Shown here one piece after another: positions 33,063 to 44,810 of a DNA stretch of 64,000 bases. The position numbers and the translations under genes are program-made. The notes under the pieces were generated by a model, which had not been told where the DNA came from, did not search any database, and was given only the letters and a program-made list of their open reading frames with translations. Each line of letters opens with the position of its first letter. Positions within the stretch are counted from its first letter, which is position 1. This DNA is from Parapristionchus giblindavisi (taxonomy: Eukaryota; Nematoda; Chromadorea; Rhabditida; Diplogasteridae). The stretch is from positions 15,001 through 79,000 of the forward strand of contig CALSFV010000085.1 of NCBI GenBank assembly GCA_943737045.1, given 5' to 3'.

Positions 33063-33480
33063 TTAGAGGTAATATAAAGAATACAAGTGGACGTATAAAA
33101 TAATACTGCAGTATCCCTGATGACATCTTTTCTTGATACAATGGGTCTTACAAGTTAGTATTTACAGTCAAAAAATGAACATATACTAAAATTGGAACAA
33201 TATAGAGAAGATTAGCATGGCCCGTGCGCAAGGATGACAAGCAAATTCTTAAAGCGTTCCACATTTTTTGCACATTTTTATTTTCAAATATTTATTTCAA
33301 ATTTTTAATTATTTCCTTTTGGGGATCGATTGAGTTAAATGTTCTTAACTGTGAAATATTAATACATACGATAAAAAACTGTTCTAGTGAAATATATCAG
33401 GTGCAAGTTGTTCATTGAATAGGTGAACAAAAAATGGATCAAGAACCGATTAAGAAGTGAATCTGCACGATATTAAACAA
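33063..33480 (+). repeat. Array module G, copy 3
   Basis: The longest G copy. It has the upstream spacer with TATAAAATAATACTGCAG and CCTGATGACATC, then the U6-derived sequence and its downstream spacer. Confidence 0.65.
33177..33269 (+). pseudogene. U6 snRNA-derived sequence, 5' end missing
   Basis: About 93 bases align to U6 from GAACATATACTAAAATTGGA through GAGAAGATTAGCATGGCCC, TGCGCAAGGATGACA and AAGCGTTCCA to a T run. The 5' stem-loop that normally precedes GAACATATAC is replaced by unrelated sequence. The ACAGAGA box, needed for 5' splice-site recognition, reads ATAGAGA. Other differences are CCCGTG for CCCCTG, GACAAGC for GACACGC and TTCTTAAAG for TTCGTGAAG. It is recognisable but very probably not a functional spliceosomal RNA. 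Confidence 0.88.
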
Positions 33481-33594
33481 ATCAATATATAGATATTAAA
33501 CAAATCAATATTTAATGATGATCAATTCCTAGTAGCATGAAGCTGTGATTGAATAAAATCAATAATACATTTGATGAATCCACAAAAGAGTAAA

Positions 33595-33666
33595 TTCCGA
33601 TGCGGGGAATCGAACCCCGGCCTTGTGGGTGAGAGCCACAAATCCTAACCACTAGACCACATCGGA
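33595..33666 (-). tRNA. trnE-CUC: tRNA-Glu (anticodon CTC)
   Basis: Perfect acceptor TCCGATG/CATCGGA, T stem and anticodon stem, with loop CTCTCAC. On the minus strand a T run (TTTTG) follows within about 15 bases. It is probably functional. Confidence 0.92.
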
Positions 33667-33759
33667 TGGTGGAAGGAGTTTCAAGGTAGACATTGATGTT
33701 CAACTTCGATTGACACTTAGGTCGACATCTAAGCGAGTTGATATATTCAAAATAATTCA

Positions 33760-34428
33760 ATAAATTTCTCTTATTTTCACTTTTTTTCCTCTCCACTCTG
33801 GAAACACTCTCTCGTGTGCAAAGAAAGCGAGAGAACATTTTCAGAGCGGAGAGATTCAAATTAGCTTTACGGTCTCTTTAATGAAATGTGATCTCTCACA
33901 GACATTCATAGGCCAATGATACATAAGAGTGAGAACATGCAAGGCTTTTTAATTTAAATATAACAATCACGCACTACATGGCCTTATTCTCATTCCATTC
34001 ATTTGCGCTTCTCGGTCGTTTATCCTCCTCTCATCTTCTCATCCTCTCTCCGTTTATCTACTTTAAAGGTGATCTTTGATCGTTGATCTTTACTTTGTTC
34101 TTCTATTCTTATTCTTATTCTTTTCACTTTTTGTTGTCGGCCTTCTCGTCTCCTTTACTGTCTGCGTCGAAACTCCTATGAAAATGTCGTGCGTCCTCTA
34201 ACGATTTTGTAGCTCTTCGATTTTGTAGCTCTGCTTTCGTCTTTTGCTCATCAAGAGGAAGCTGATCCCTTATCAGACAGTATAAAGACAGTTGGATGTG
34301 CTCGAGTTTACAACGGGTGTCCAAGCCCGCGAAGTTAAATGGGCGGGGCCAAAATTACTATATATAAGGAGTATACTCAAATGGACCGGGAAAGTATATC
34401 TAGATCATTTGAAATGTTTGCTAATAGG
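33760..34428 (+). repeat. Array module B, copy 2 (shortened)
   Basis: It has the CTCTGGAAACACTCTCTCG segment and the exon-like CTTTACTGTCTGCGTCGAAA region. The middle, including the EDHQKI block, is deleted: sequence jumps from GATTTTGTAGCTC to GCTTTCGTCTTTTGCTC. The GTGTCC module is at 34317, followed by TATATAAGGAG. Confidence 0.6.
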
Positions 34429-34507
34429 GACCCATGGTCTAGTGGATAAGAGGTCGGACGGCCAATCCAAGCGGTTGGTCGGCAAGAAAGTTCGAATCCC
34501 AATGGAA
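34429..34507 (+). pseudogene. tRNA-like sequence of module C
   Basis: The best-preserved C copy: GACCCATGGTCTAGTGGATA with A box TGGTCTAGTGG, and B box GTTCGAATCCC. The 3' acceptor strand (AATGGAAG) does not pair with GACCCAT beyond ATGG, so a mature tRNA is doubtful. Confidence 0.55.
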
Positions 34508-34817
34508 GATCATCGAAAGAAAAAACTCTCCCTAACAATTACAAACAATTTTTGCTATTTTTCCTTGACAAATTTTCGATTTCTCTTTATTAACGTGTGT
34601 TCTGTAGCAGAGAATTGTCAAAAATGAACTTGAGTATAATTCTGGATTTTATGTGCTAACAACCTCCTTTGACCGAGTACAAGGTCAGCGACATTTTAGA
34701 CGTTAAAGGAATTAATATTTAATTTAATCCATATTTGGATGAATTACTTATCTTAGCATGAAACTGTGGATCAATATAATTAATAATACATTTGATGATT
34801 AATAACAAAACTAGAAA
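34508..34817. repeat. Truncated module C joined to module A spacer
   Basis: The C sequence stops near 34665 and joins the TTTGACCGAGTACAAGGTCAG spacer that precedes tRNA-Glu. This is the uninterrupted target site for the LINE at 16137. Confidence 0.6.
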
Positions 34818-34889
34818 TTCCGATGCGGGGAATCGAACCCCGGCCTTGTGGGTGAGAGCCACAAATCCTAACCACTAGACCACATCGGA
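34818..34889 (-). tRNA. trnE-CUC: tRNA-Glu (anticodon CTC)
   Basis: The gene body is identical to 33595-33666. All stems pair and the anticodon is CTC. The downstream T run on the minus strand is weaker here: GAAATTTCTAGTTTTG, with TTTT about 14 bases away. Confidence 0.9.
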
Positions 34890-35287
34890 TGGTGGAAGGA
34901 GTTTCAAGGTAGACATTGATGTTCAACTTCGATTGAAACTTGATTGACACATACGTCGACAACAAAGCTAATTTTCCTCTCCACTCTGGAAACACTCTCT
35001 CGTGAGCAAAGAAAGCGAGAGAACATTTCCCGAGCGGAGAGATTCAAATTAGCTTTACGGTCTCTTTAATGAAATGTGATCTCTCACAGACATTCATAGG
35101 CCAATGAGACATAAGAGTGAGAACATGCAAGGCTTTTTAATTTAAATATAACAATCACGCACTACATGGCCTTATTCTCATTCCATTCATTTGCGCTTCT
35201 CGGTCGTTTATCCTCCTCTCATCTTCTCATCCTTTCTCCGTTTATCTCCTTAAAAGGTGATTTTTGATCTTTGATATTTACTTTGTT

Positions 35288-35430
<143 letters not shown>

Positions 35431-35996
35431 TCTTTCTATTATTATTTCTATTATTATTCCATTATTATTCTATTATTATTTGTTCTACTTCTATTCTTAT
35501 CCTTTTCACTTTTTGCCTCCGGCCTTCTCATCTCCTTTACTCTCTGCGTCGAAACTCCTCCAAAAATGTCGTCCGTCCTCTAACGATGTTGTAGCTGTTC
35601 AAGGTACGAACCTCTTTTACCTCATTTAGCTATTGATCATGTTTTTTGCGTATTCCTTGTGTACGTCGCTAGAAAAAACTGCGTTACTTTGTGACACAGC
35701 TATTGTAAAATCTCAGTTTTTGGAAGGAGTTGGCGTTATTTTATGGATTCGGAGAACTAAACTATATATACCCGGACTGATTGGTCCGATTAAGCTATTT
35801 TCATAAAATAGCGGAATTCTCATATCTGCTCTCTCGCTTGCTTCATCATAAGAGTATCGTTTTTCAGGCACAAACGAAAAAAAGTATAAAACATGAAGTT
35901 CGAAGAGTGAAAAATGAGTAAATATGGCATTAGGATAAAACAAAGATCTTATTAATTTTCAATCGTATAATCTATGGTAATCTCTTCTTCTACAGG

Positions 35997-36212
35997 TATG
36001 ATCTTCTTGTCACCATCGTCGTCGATGAAGATCATCAGAAGATCGGCGATATTGTCATGGCTGACTTCTCTGGGGGAGCTGCTGATGAAATAGGATACGT
36101 ACGGCTGCTTTCGTCTTTTGCTCATCAAGAGGAAGCTGATCCCTTATCAGACAGTATAAAGACAGTTGGATGTGCTCGAGTTTACAACGGGTGTCCAAGC
36201 CCGCGAAGTTAA
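35997..36212 (+). CDS. Candidate conserved frame of module B, copy 3 (exon-like)
   Basis: Seventy-one codons are open from just after a TTCTACAG acceptor to a TAA inside the GTGTCC module. The translation includes YDLLVTIVVDEDHQKIGDIV, GGAADEIGY, SSFAHQEEADPLSDSIK and the terminal CPSPRS. It resembles the minus-strand D frame (FVVxTEDHQKIV and CPSPRS). Joining to the upstream exon-like block in this phase meets a stop, and there is no ATG before the Met of DIVMAD. Copies 1 and 5 are frameshifted. The function is unknown and it may be a decayed gene. Confidence 0.3.
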   Translation, partial: YDLLVTIVVDEDHQKIGDIVMADFSGGAADEIGYVRLLSSFAHQEEADPLSDSIKTVGCARVYNGCPSPRS

Positions 36213-36290
36213 ATGGGCGGGGCCAAAATTACTATATATAAGGAGTATACTCAAATGGACCGGGAAAGTATATCTAGATCATTTGAACGC

Positions 36291-37270
36291 GGCGGAAGAG
36301 GTTACGGCGTAGGCACGCAAGGTAAATGTAACGAAGCATTAAAGATAGCGCCTCTTTAAGTTAATCTCGGAGAGTAATATCAGTGCCCCGTTTTAGGTGG
36401 TATAGGGAGCAGTCAATAGGGAATGCACGATGGGTATTCCGCGTTTCCGTACAGATTTCGTATGAACTATTCGAAAAAATATGAGAAACTGAAGATTATG
36501 TTCAATGCCCTCCAGAAAGGTGTTCAGTTGATAAAGTGAATTATTATGATAATTTCGCGGTCAAGGATTCACGGAAAAAAGCTATCCAGAGTCAGTCAAT
36601 ATTTTTCTTTATTTCTGTGGCGATCATGAGGGTATCGGATAAGTCAACGATCGTGACTATTAGCATAATTTTATGTGCTTATTCAGTTCATAAAACGAAA
36701 TACGGTTTAGGAGTGCCGCAAAAGTGCTTTCGGTCCGGACTGTACGTACCTTTGAAAAAAATTAGAACGAATAATCAATCTAAGATAATCAACAGATATG
36801 TGTATACAAGATCGGGCTACAGTAATCCATTTCTCTATAACTACAGTAATCCATATCTCTTTAACTACAGCAACCCATATCTATATAACTACAGTAATCC
36901 ATATCTCTTTAACTGCAGCAACCCATATCTATATAACTACAGTAATCCATATCTATATAACTACAGTAATCCATATCTCCATCAGTTGAAACTTTTTTTC
37001 AGTGTTGATCAGTTTTGGCATACTGCAGTAAACGTCCTTTTTACTTATGTTTCTGTACATCCATATAAAAAAAGCATTCAACAAAACTCTGATGAGGAAC
37101 GTGGAAGCTTTCAAAGATTCCTAATGAAACAAATACATATATGCGATTGCGTTGCGTATAAATATGATTCCAGAATTTTTCAAAACTGATTGGTCTTCTT
37201 AAAGATAAAAAGGTGATGATCATCAACATTAATTTTCTATATCAATGATTCACAATATTAAGTCTATAAA
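36291..37270 (+). repeat. Array module C, copy 3
   Basis: The tRNA-like head is replaced by a small fragment related to the 28795 MITE (GGTAAATGTAACGAAGCAT). The octapeptide-coding tandem repeat follows. It is near-identical to copy 4. Confidence 0.65.
36536..37189 (+). CDS. Open frame with NYSNPYLY octapeptide repeats, doubtful gene
   Basis: The frame is 217 codons, though the start is a non-ATG codon. Six to seven 24-bp units at about 36815-36985 encode NYSNPYL(Y/F). The frame is shared with 46968-47621, but those two copies are a recent duplication. The independent copy at about 59470-60050 has stops and fewer units, and the copy at 23699 lacks the repeat. A tandem repeat whose unit is a multiple of three stays open by chance, so protein status is unlikely. 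Confidence 0.2.
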   Translation: MNYYDNFAVKDSRKKAIQSQSIFFFISVAIMRVSDKSTIVTISIILCAYSVHKTKYGLGVPQKCFRSGLYVPLKKIRTNNQSKIINRYVYTRSGYSNPFLYNYSNPYLFNYSNPYLYNYSNPYLFNCSNPYLYNYSNPYLYNYSNPYLHQLKLFFSVDQFWHTAVNVLFTYVSVHPYKKSIQQNSDEERGSFQRFLMKQIHICDCVAYKYDSRIFQN

Positions 37271-37789
37271 TTAAATTAGCCATAATATTTTGTTCACAAT
37301 GTGCATGGTTCACAATATTTCAAGAAAAGACATGAACTCACAACTTGTCAGGTGAACTGCAGTTAATCCATTTAATTTCAACGTTTCGTACTCGATAATT
37401 TTTTCCTTAAAAAACAAGCATCTGCATTATTTTGATAGCTTTCTTATGCTACTATAATCGTCTGTTATTGGTCTTCTGATTTGTTTTATTCGTTCGCATA
37501 AAGAAATATTGAAAGTCATTGAAAGCACATTGAACACAAAGTGCAATGCCTTTATCTATATTATACTCCACTGCTCATCAATCACATACTGCTATGCGCT
37601 GAATAAGCAGTCATGTTCTATATGTATTTTTAAATATGTATGGTAATTTTGATGAAAATAAGTTAGTTCACGATCATTCTACCGAACCTCTGTCGAACAC
37701 TAGACGTTAACGCAGGGAGAACGGAACCAAGTCAATAAAAAATAGCAAAAACAATTGGGCCAATTTGAGAGTGTTTATCTTTTGCTAAT

Positions 37790-37872
37790 CCTCTTCGGGG
37801 AATCGAACTTTTATTGCCGACCAACCGGCCGGTTTGAATGTCCGTGCTCTTATCCACTAGGCCATGGGTCCC
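37790..37872 (-). pseudogene. tRNA-like sequence of module D
   Basis: Same sequence as 25958-26041. A and B boxes are present, with no cloverleaf. Confidence 0.55.
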
Positions 37873-38084
37873 TATTGGAATGCACGTCAAACGATCTACT
37901 TATACTCAGACACTCCCGTGCTTATATACCGTTGCGTGGCTCCGCCTCTTTTTGATAAACCCTGTTTATATAATGATTCTGGGTCCGCCTATTTAACACC
38001 GCGGGCTTGGACACCGACAACATTCATTGTACCACCCCCAAATATCTTTATTATTTCTGAAAACAGTATGCAGCCGGCTCCTCA

Positions 38085-38215
38085 TCAACAGTATGGCCGG
38101 CCAAAAACGAGAAGGGTCATTGACATCTTGACTCCACGATTGGGATGTTCATCAGTGACGATCTTCTGATGATCTTCAGTCACGACAACGAATCGAAGAA
38201 TTGAAATGAGAAACG
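38085..38215 (-). CDS. Candidate conserved frame of module D, copy 3
   Basis: The open frame reads SILRFVVVTEDHQKIV, then DEHPNRGVKMSM, and ends after FGRPYC at TGA. It is in the same frame as copies 1, 2 and 5. No start codon was identified. Confidence 0.3.
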
Positions 38216-39096
38216 GTAAATTACAATTGAGACACAAAATGGTAGTAAGCTAGACTTTTCTCTTTTCGCAATTTGTAAATATTGCACAAGATTATAAAAT
38301 AGGGTACTTCTTCTGCTAACGACATTCCTTTCGAAATATCACATTTTTCTTTGAAAGTAACAAGTTTTACTAATGATTTTAAAAGAAATATAATTAAAAG
38401 ATGACTATAGGCAAATTAATGGTTGGAGGATGCCGTTATCAGAAGTAGGACCGAATTTGAAGTCGTGGAAAGGAAAGAAAAAGTAGCGAGAGAGTGAGTA
38501 AAATGAGGAGCGTTCTCTGTTTTCTTTTCTTTTCATGACTTTTGAACAGTGGCCGTATGCAAGAACGTTTTTCAAAAAAAAAATCGTTTTCCGGGAAACG
38601 CCTCCGCCAACGCTAATGGCGTCACATTTACCCAGAAAACGGTTTTCCCGTTGTTCATGCACACAACCACAGATGTAATTATTGGCCAAGGTGTTCTCGT
38701 ACCTCCAAGATCGATTGTAGATCGTCTGAAGTCGTCTCCGATAATGTCCGTGATGCAGGGCAAACGCGACGTAATCAGACCAAGGTGACGTCATCATGTA
38801 CCACGGTCGAGAACGGATCGTGGCGCTTAGATGTGAGACGATAGATGTGAGATGATCTGAAAAGGATTTGACATTACCCAAAGCAATAGATCAACGTCCA
38901 CTATGATCTCATATAAGAAGAAAGTAATGAGAAACGAGTTTCCAGAGCGAGGAGTTTCAAATTGAAACTATTCCAATCAAATTTATAGCAATTCTAGACA
39001 TGGAACAGAAGGAGTATCCGCGGGAAGAAAATAAGAATAGCAAGACGCAATAGTAATAATAATAATTTATCACATTCACACATTGGTGCGATGGGT

Positions 39097-39980
39097 GTTT
39101 ACATATATATATATTTATTCACATTTAGCGAACAAATGGTGTGAAACAAAGAAATGAAGAGTAGTAATGAATGGAATGAAATTGTGATAATGGACTGAGC
39201 CTAGTTGAGGATATCAATAGGGGGGAAAAGAACATGTAAGTGATGGACAGATAACAACAGGACATGCAGATCAGGCTCCTACATCAAAGGAGATTCTATT
39301 TTCGGGTTATGTAAGCAAACGGGCCGCTCGCAAAAAGAAGCTATTGTGCCTGTATTGGAAACGGGACCCTGAATTGGAGAAGTTCAACCCATTTCTTGTA
39401 ATATATGTTTTGAAATAGTGATTTTTCTTATTTGAAATCCTAAATTTGCCTCTAAGTAGTTTAATAGAAGTTTTAATGTCTATGATGGATCTACGGCACA
39501 GTGTTCTGGTCCAAGCTATTTTTCTTCCAAAGCAAGACAAAGGAGAGACCATTGTATTCGAGAGAGTTTGTATGTTGAGCGGTCGTTCTTGCTTTGAAAG
39601 TCATGAGAACGCTGTGACGGTGTTCGAGGGTTTCTAGATCGAGTTTTTCGTTGCGAACATTTGCCCGCGGCATATTTTCCCATGTTGATTTGAAACAACG
39701 GGCGAACAACCTTCTTGTGAAATAATTCTGTACCTGTTCAAGGACTTTTATATCCTTTTTCTGATAAGGATTGAACACCGTAGAAGCGCTTTCTAGAATG
39801 GGCCTGATGTAGATTGAGGAGAATTTTGGGGTTATTAGTTCGAAGAGCTCGCATAATTATATGACAAGCCGACTTTGCTTTGATCGAGATTGATCTAGAA
39901 TGTTCGGAAAATGTCAGGCTTCTTTGAATAATGAAGCCAATATCTTTGATGGCATCTTTTTGATCTAAATTTACATTATT
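39097..39980 (-). mobile_element. 5'-truncated CR1-type LINE, 884 bp
   Basis: TGGGT flanks both ends (39092-39096 and 39981-39985). The uninterrupted junction GGTGGGTCATGCAGGG is in other copies. The 3' tail on the minus strand is an AT-dinucleotide run. The same insertion, further truncated, is present at 49519, so it predates duplication of this block. Confidence 0.85.
39307..39980 (-). pseudogene. LINE reverse transcriptase C-terminal fragment, frameshifted
   Basis: The fragments DAIKDIGFIIQRSLTFSEHS, FNPYQKKDIKVLEQVQNYFT and FRISNKKNHYFKTYITRNGL lie in different frames. They match the C-terminal part of the LINE at 31113. The polymerase catalytic motifs are lost by 5' truncation. Confidence 0.82.
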
Positions 39981-41099
39981 TGGGTCATGCAGGGGATCCT
40001 TCATAGATCAATGGGTTCTTCGTTCATCTATGCATCGATTAATCAATAACAATAGACGCAATAACAGATCGATAATCATGAGTGCGACAGAGAAGAAGAG
40101 AGTAACGATAAGGACGAGATATAGCTAGAAAAGGCGGGGAAAATCACCGAGAGTGAAGGGGCAAAAGGACCGAAGACTGCAAACGAAGGAAGGGAAGAGA
40201 TGTAGTAGGATAGGGGAAGACCATGGCCAAAGGAAATTGGAGAGAGAAGTAGAGGTGGAGTGATCGAGAGATAGTGAAGGAGAGGGAGGAAAGGGAAGAG
40301 GGAGAGGGAGAGGGATGGCAAGAGACTGGACTATAATAATTACGAATGAAAAGATGAAGAAAAGTATATCGAGAAGTAGTTCCAAATGGTAGGATACGCA
40401 AATGAATCAACAGTATCGAGGCTAGATCATTGACGCAACGTTTTTTCTTTCTCTGCACTCTCTTGCTTTCCCACAATCTCTCACTCTGTCAGCTCTCTCA
40501 TACGTTAGCACGCTATCTGAAGCACATGATAGAGGCAAAGATCAAAGATCAAAGATCAATTTTTAAAAATGTAACAAACAGGGAGTGAGGAGCGGCGAAA
40601 GGAACGAAGATTGCAAACGAAATGAACGAGAATGATAAAATGTGAAGTAGATAATCACATGCGAGACTAGACAACAATAACGAAATTACAAGCAATTAGT
40701 TAAAATCTCAATGAACGAAATAGGGTTGGAATGAAGGAAAGGAAGAGGAAGATCCGTAATAGGAGACATAGCAGAAAACATGAGGGATCGATCGACAAGT
40801 CTGGGAATCACCAAAACACAATTGATGGTAGGTCATTGACAAGGCCATTGTTTTCTTTCTTTGCACTCTCTCACTGACCCACACTCTCTCACTCTGTCTG
40901 TACTCTCTCACATTTGCACACTCTCTGCTATGATCAAAGAACGATCACATAATCTCGTAGTAGCCAGGGAAGGAATAGGATTAGTAAATCATCTTTATGT
41001 GCACGCGAATTCAGATCGATGACTCTAGGAACAAGGTAGATCACCTTCTAGAACATCAAGATTGAGCACGTGATTGTGTGCGCGCTCCCTGTTATTCCG
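39981..41099. repeat. Array module E, copy 3
   Basis: The purine-rich tract is at about 40070-40325, with pyrimidine patches after it. It is slightly more diverged than copies 1 and 2, which resemble each other closely. Confidence 0.7.
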
Positions 41100-41107
41100 T
41101 ATATAAG
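41100..41107 (+). promoter_or_regulatory. TATA box upstream of module F, copy 3
   Basis: TATATAAG in conserved context before GACGACATCATAGC. Confidence 0.5.
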
Positions 41108-41318
41108 ACGACATCATAGCTCTCATCTTCATTTCTCGTCTCTTCCCTCCTGCTCGTCTTCACCTTTCATCCGCTCAACTACAACTCCGATGACCGTCTA
41201 GATGCATCTCAACTTCCGGAGTAATCTGCGCTAATCTACACACGGATTCGTCTGTTTCTTGAGTCAGGTATCATATCCCACACCATCGTTGCCGTACTAT
41301 TGATTATCTTTCTCTTAA

Positions 41319-41779
41319 AGGCAGTTGGCATCCAAAAATTTCGATTCGAAATAGTTAAAATAGTTGATCTCATGTTGATAAGCTCAACGAACTATTCAGA
41401 AATATGTATTTGAAAGTTTGAAAAGACGCTCTGGTAAGAAGTTGGAATACTGTATCCTGCTCCACACCACGGGCGAGGTTTCCGAACTACAGTATGCTAA
41501 CTTCATCGAAAGGCTCAAAATAGCCCATTATTGAGTTATATTCTTCATAATTCCCCACGGCGGATAGAATTATCATCAAAATATTCAATTTCAAGTCGTA
41601 TCCAAAGAGTTGGTGTGGCAATTAGGAAAAGGCTCCCGCTATCTGGAGCAGACTGTAGTTTTTTTAACTGCGCCGTTCTCCTTACCAGAGAATTCTTATG
41701 ATATAAGATGTATATATTTCGAAACAGAATTTCAAGCTCTTTTATATGAGATCAACTTGTTTTTCGTTTCCCGGTCCCT
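41319..41779. mobile_element. Foldback element with TTAA target, 461 bp
   Basis: TTAA lies at 41315-41318 and 41780-41783, and the uninterrupted CTCTTAATGTG is at 11896. Imperfect inverted arms share GTTGATCTCAT and CTCTGGTAAG blocks. The outermost bases (AGGCAGTTGG and AGGGACCGGG) are only partly alike. TTAA targets suggest a piggyBac-type mechanism, but the ends are not the canonical CCC. Confidence 0.7.
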
Positions 41780-42203
41780 TTAATGTGTTTTCTTTTATGC
41801 CACATCTTGTCGCATCCGTTAACTTGCTATAGTTGCAGCTCTCTGCCGTCATTTATCGTCTTTCACACCCCTGCCCGTCTTCATCTCTCATCCGCTCAAC
41901 TACAACTCCGATGACCGTATCGATGCCTGTAAACTTCGCTCGCCTGCCCGTGGATTCGTCATCTAACCAAGGATACGCCTGTTTCTTCAGTCAGGTATCG
42001 TACCCAACCCCACCATAACCGTATCGATCAACCTTCCGTTAATGCCTCATGCTGTTGTACTGTACGGCTGGGAATGACCTCCTGGATAGTTGATTTTGGT
42101 AGACCACTAGTTATAGTACTTTAGTTAGCTCTGATTCTCGTTTTTTTCGTTAGTTAGATAGTCTTACGGTACCGTATCCCGGTATGACCGTTCATGGGGT
42201 ATT

Positions 42204-42236
42204 CCCGGTAACGAGCAATTTATAAGGCTCACCGGG
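42204..42236 (+). other. Conserved stem-loop of module F
   Basis: Perfect CCCGGT/ACCGGG and GAGC/GCTC stems. Confidence 0.6.
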
Positions 42237-43513
42237 TTTACCTCAAGTACGGCTGCGTGTGGTTTCGTGGATAGATTGGCGTAGTATATTATTTAGTATT
42301 TCTTTTTTTTGCATGAGTACCATGTATTAGCTCTCTTCACCTCTACTGTAGACATCTTTCTTACTGTATCGGTTTTCTATTTTACTGTATCTATACATCT
42401 ACAGGATCGTCATCACCACCTACTCTCTCGGCTACTCTAAGCTACTCTAACGGGCTCTGGAGCCTTCGATGCGACGTCGACTTTTGATCTACTGAAGAGA
42501 AGACAAGTACTTCTCGACTACTACTCAGTACTGTTGAGATCTACCTTTACCGTAGACATCTTTCTTACTGTAACGGTTGTCTTTTTACCGTATCTTTCTT
42601 TTCCTCGTCTATGATACTCTATCCATCTACAGGTCAACTCATTGCTTCGTCGTTAACGATAGTCATAATCATCTTCTCCACTCTGCTCCACTCTACTCTA
42701 CTCTACGGCTCGACTACAACTCCGCTGACCGTCTTGATGCATCTCATCTTCCGCAGTACTGTGCGCTAATATGGACGTGGATTCGCCACCTAACCAAGGA
42801 TATGCCTATTTCCTCATTGAGGTATCGTATCCCTCCCCGCTGTATCATTGATTATTTATCCCATACTGTGGTTTCTCTCATGCAACATCTTGCCGCACAT
42901 CCGTTAATTTATTATAGTTGCAGCCCTTCCCGTCTTCATCTCTCATCCGCTCAACTACAACTCCGATGGCCGTCTCGATGACTGTCAACCTCCGGAGTAA
43001 TCTGCGCTAATCTACACGTGGATTTGTCTTCTAATCAAGGATACGCATGATTCTTGAGTGAGGTATCTTATCCAACACCATCATTGCCGTACTATTAATT
43101 ATCTTACTCTTAATGTGTTTTCTTTTATGCCACATCTTGTCGCGTCCGTTGACTTCAATTTTCGTCTTTCGCGAACTCTGCCCGTCTTCATTTCTCAACG
43201 TCTCAACTACAACTCCGCTGACCGTCTCGAAGCCTGTAATCTTCGCCCGTCTGCCCGTGAATTCGTCTTCTAACCAAGGAGACTCATGTTTCTTCAGTCA
43301 GGTATCGTATCCCACCCCACTATAACCGTATCGATCAACCTTCCGTTAATGCCCCCTGTCGTACTGTAGTGTACGGCTGGGTATGACCTCCTGGATAGAG
43401 TTGATTTTGGTACACCACTAGTTATAGTTCCTTGGTCAGTTCTAATTCTCGTTATTTCGTTAGTTAGTCAGTCTTACGGTACCATATCCCGGTATGACCG
43501 TTCATGGGGTATT

Positions 43514-43546
43514 CCCGGTAACGAGCAATTTATAAGGCTCACCGGG
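43514..43546 (+). other. Conserved stem-loop of module F
   Basis: Perfect stems with the consensus loop. Confidence 0.6.
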
Positions 43547-44371
43547 TTTACCTCAAGTACGGCTGGGTATGGTTTCGTGGATAGATTAGCGCAGTATAGT
43601 ATTTGTTAGTATTTCGTTTTTTTGCATGAGTACCATGTATTAGCTCTTTACCTCTACAGTAGAGATCTTTCCTAATCTATCGGTTTTATTTTTTACTGTA
43701 TCTATCCATCTACAGGTTGACTCATTGTTTTGTCGTCGATATCGATCGTCATCATCACCTACTCTACGGTCTACTCTAGTCTACTCCACTCTACACTACA
43801 CTACTCTACTCTACGGGCGACGCTAAGCAGCTATAACGGGTTCTGGAGGCTTCGATGCGACGTCGACTCTTCGGCTACTGAAGTGAAGACCAGTACTTCT
43901 CGACTACTACTCGGTACGTTGACATCTACTTTTACCGTAAACATCTTTCTTACTGTAACTATTTTCTTTTTACTCTATCTTTCTTTCCCTCGTCTATGCT
44001 ATTCTATCCTTCTACAGGTCAACCCATTGCTTCGTCGTTAACGATAGTCATAATCATCTTCTCCACTCTGCTCCACTCCACTCTACGGCTCAACTACAAC
44101 TCCGCTGACCATCTTGATGCATGCAATCTTCGCTCGTCTGCCCTTTAATTCGTCATCTAACCAAGGATACGCCTGTTTCTTGAGTCAGATATCGTATCCC
44201 ACCCCACCACAACCGCATCGATCAACCTTCTGTTAATGCCCTCTGCCGTGCGGTAGTGTACGGCTGGGTGACCCCATGGATAGTTGATTTGGGTAGACCA
44301 CTAGTTTTAGTTCCTTGGTTAGTTCCAATTCTCGTTTTTTTCGTTAGTTAGATAGTCTTACGGTACCGTAT

Positions 44372-44404
44372 CCCGGTAACGAGCAATTTATAAGGCTCGC
44401 CGGG
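44372..44404 (+). other. Conserved stem-loop of module F
   Basis: The 3' arm is GCCGGG, keeping a U-G pair. The preceding GACCGTTCATGGGGTATT segment is deleted between two CCCGGTA repeats, yet the hairpin itself is kept. Confidence 0.6.
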
Positions 44405-44810
44405 TCTACCTCAAGTACGGCTGGGTATGGTTTCGTGGATAGATTAGCGTAGTATATTATTTAGTATTTCGATTTTTTTGTTGCATTAGTATCATGTCTC
44501 TCTTTACCTCTACAGTAGACATCTTTCTTACTGTATCGGTTTTCTATTTTACTGTATCTATTCATCTACAGGTTCACTCATGGTTTCTTCGTCAACGATC
44601 GTTATCATCATCTTTTCTACTCTAGTCTACTCTACGGGCAACTCTAAGCTACTCTTACGGATACAGTAGATGACATGGGTGCGACGTCGACTTTTGCGCT
44701 ACTGGTGTGAAGACCAGTGAAGAGTGTCATCCTGACGAATGCTCTCAATGATGGAGTGCTATACTTCTTTCTGAACTAAATAAAGCTTTTGTTGGGGTTT
44801 TAATGTTTAC

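Larger units (their letters stand above)
37271..39096 (-). repeat. Array module D, copy 3
   Basis: Same order as copies 1 and 2, with an extra internal segment (about 38550-38690, beginning GTGGCCGTATGCAAGAACG) not present in copies 1 and 2. It is near-identical to copy 4. Confidence 0.75.
41120..44810 (+). repeat. Array module F, copy 3
   Basis: The most complete F copy. It has exon-like blocks with GTATCA...TTGCAG and GGTACGTTGAC...TCTACAG borders, at least three subrepeats and three stem-loops. It ends with an AAATAAAGC signal near 44774. A foldback element sits at 41319. Confidence 0.5.

Noticed and set aside
36815..36985. CRISPR-like array
   Set aside because: Units of 24 bp are contiguous with no unique spacers, and the context is eukaryotic.
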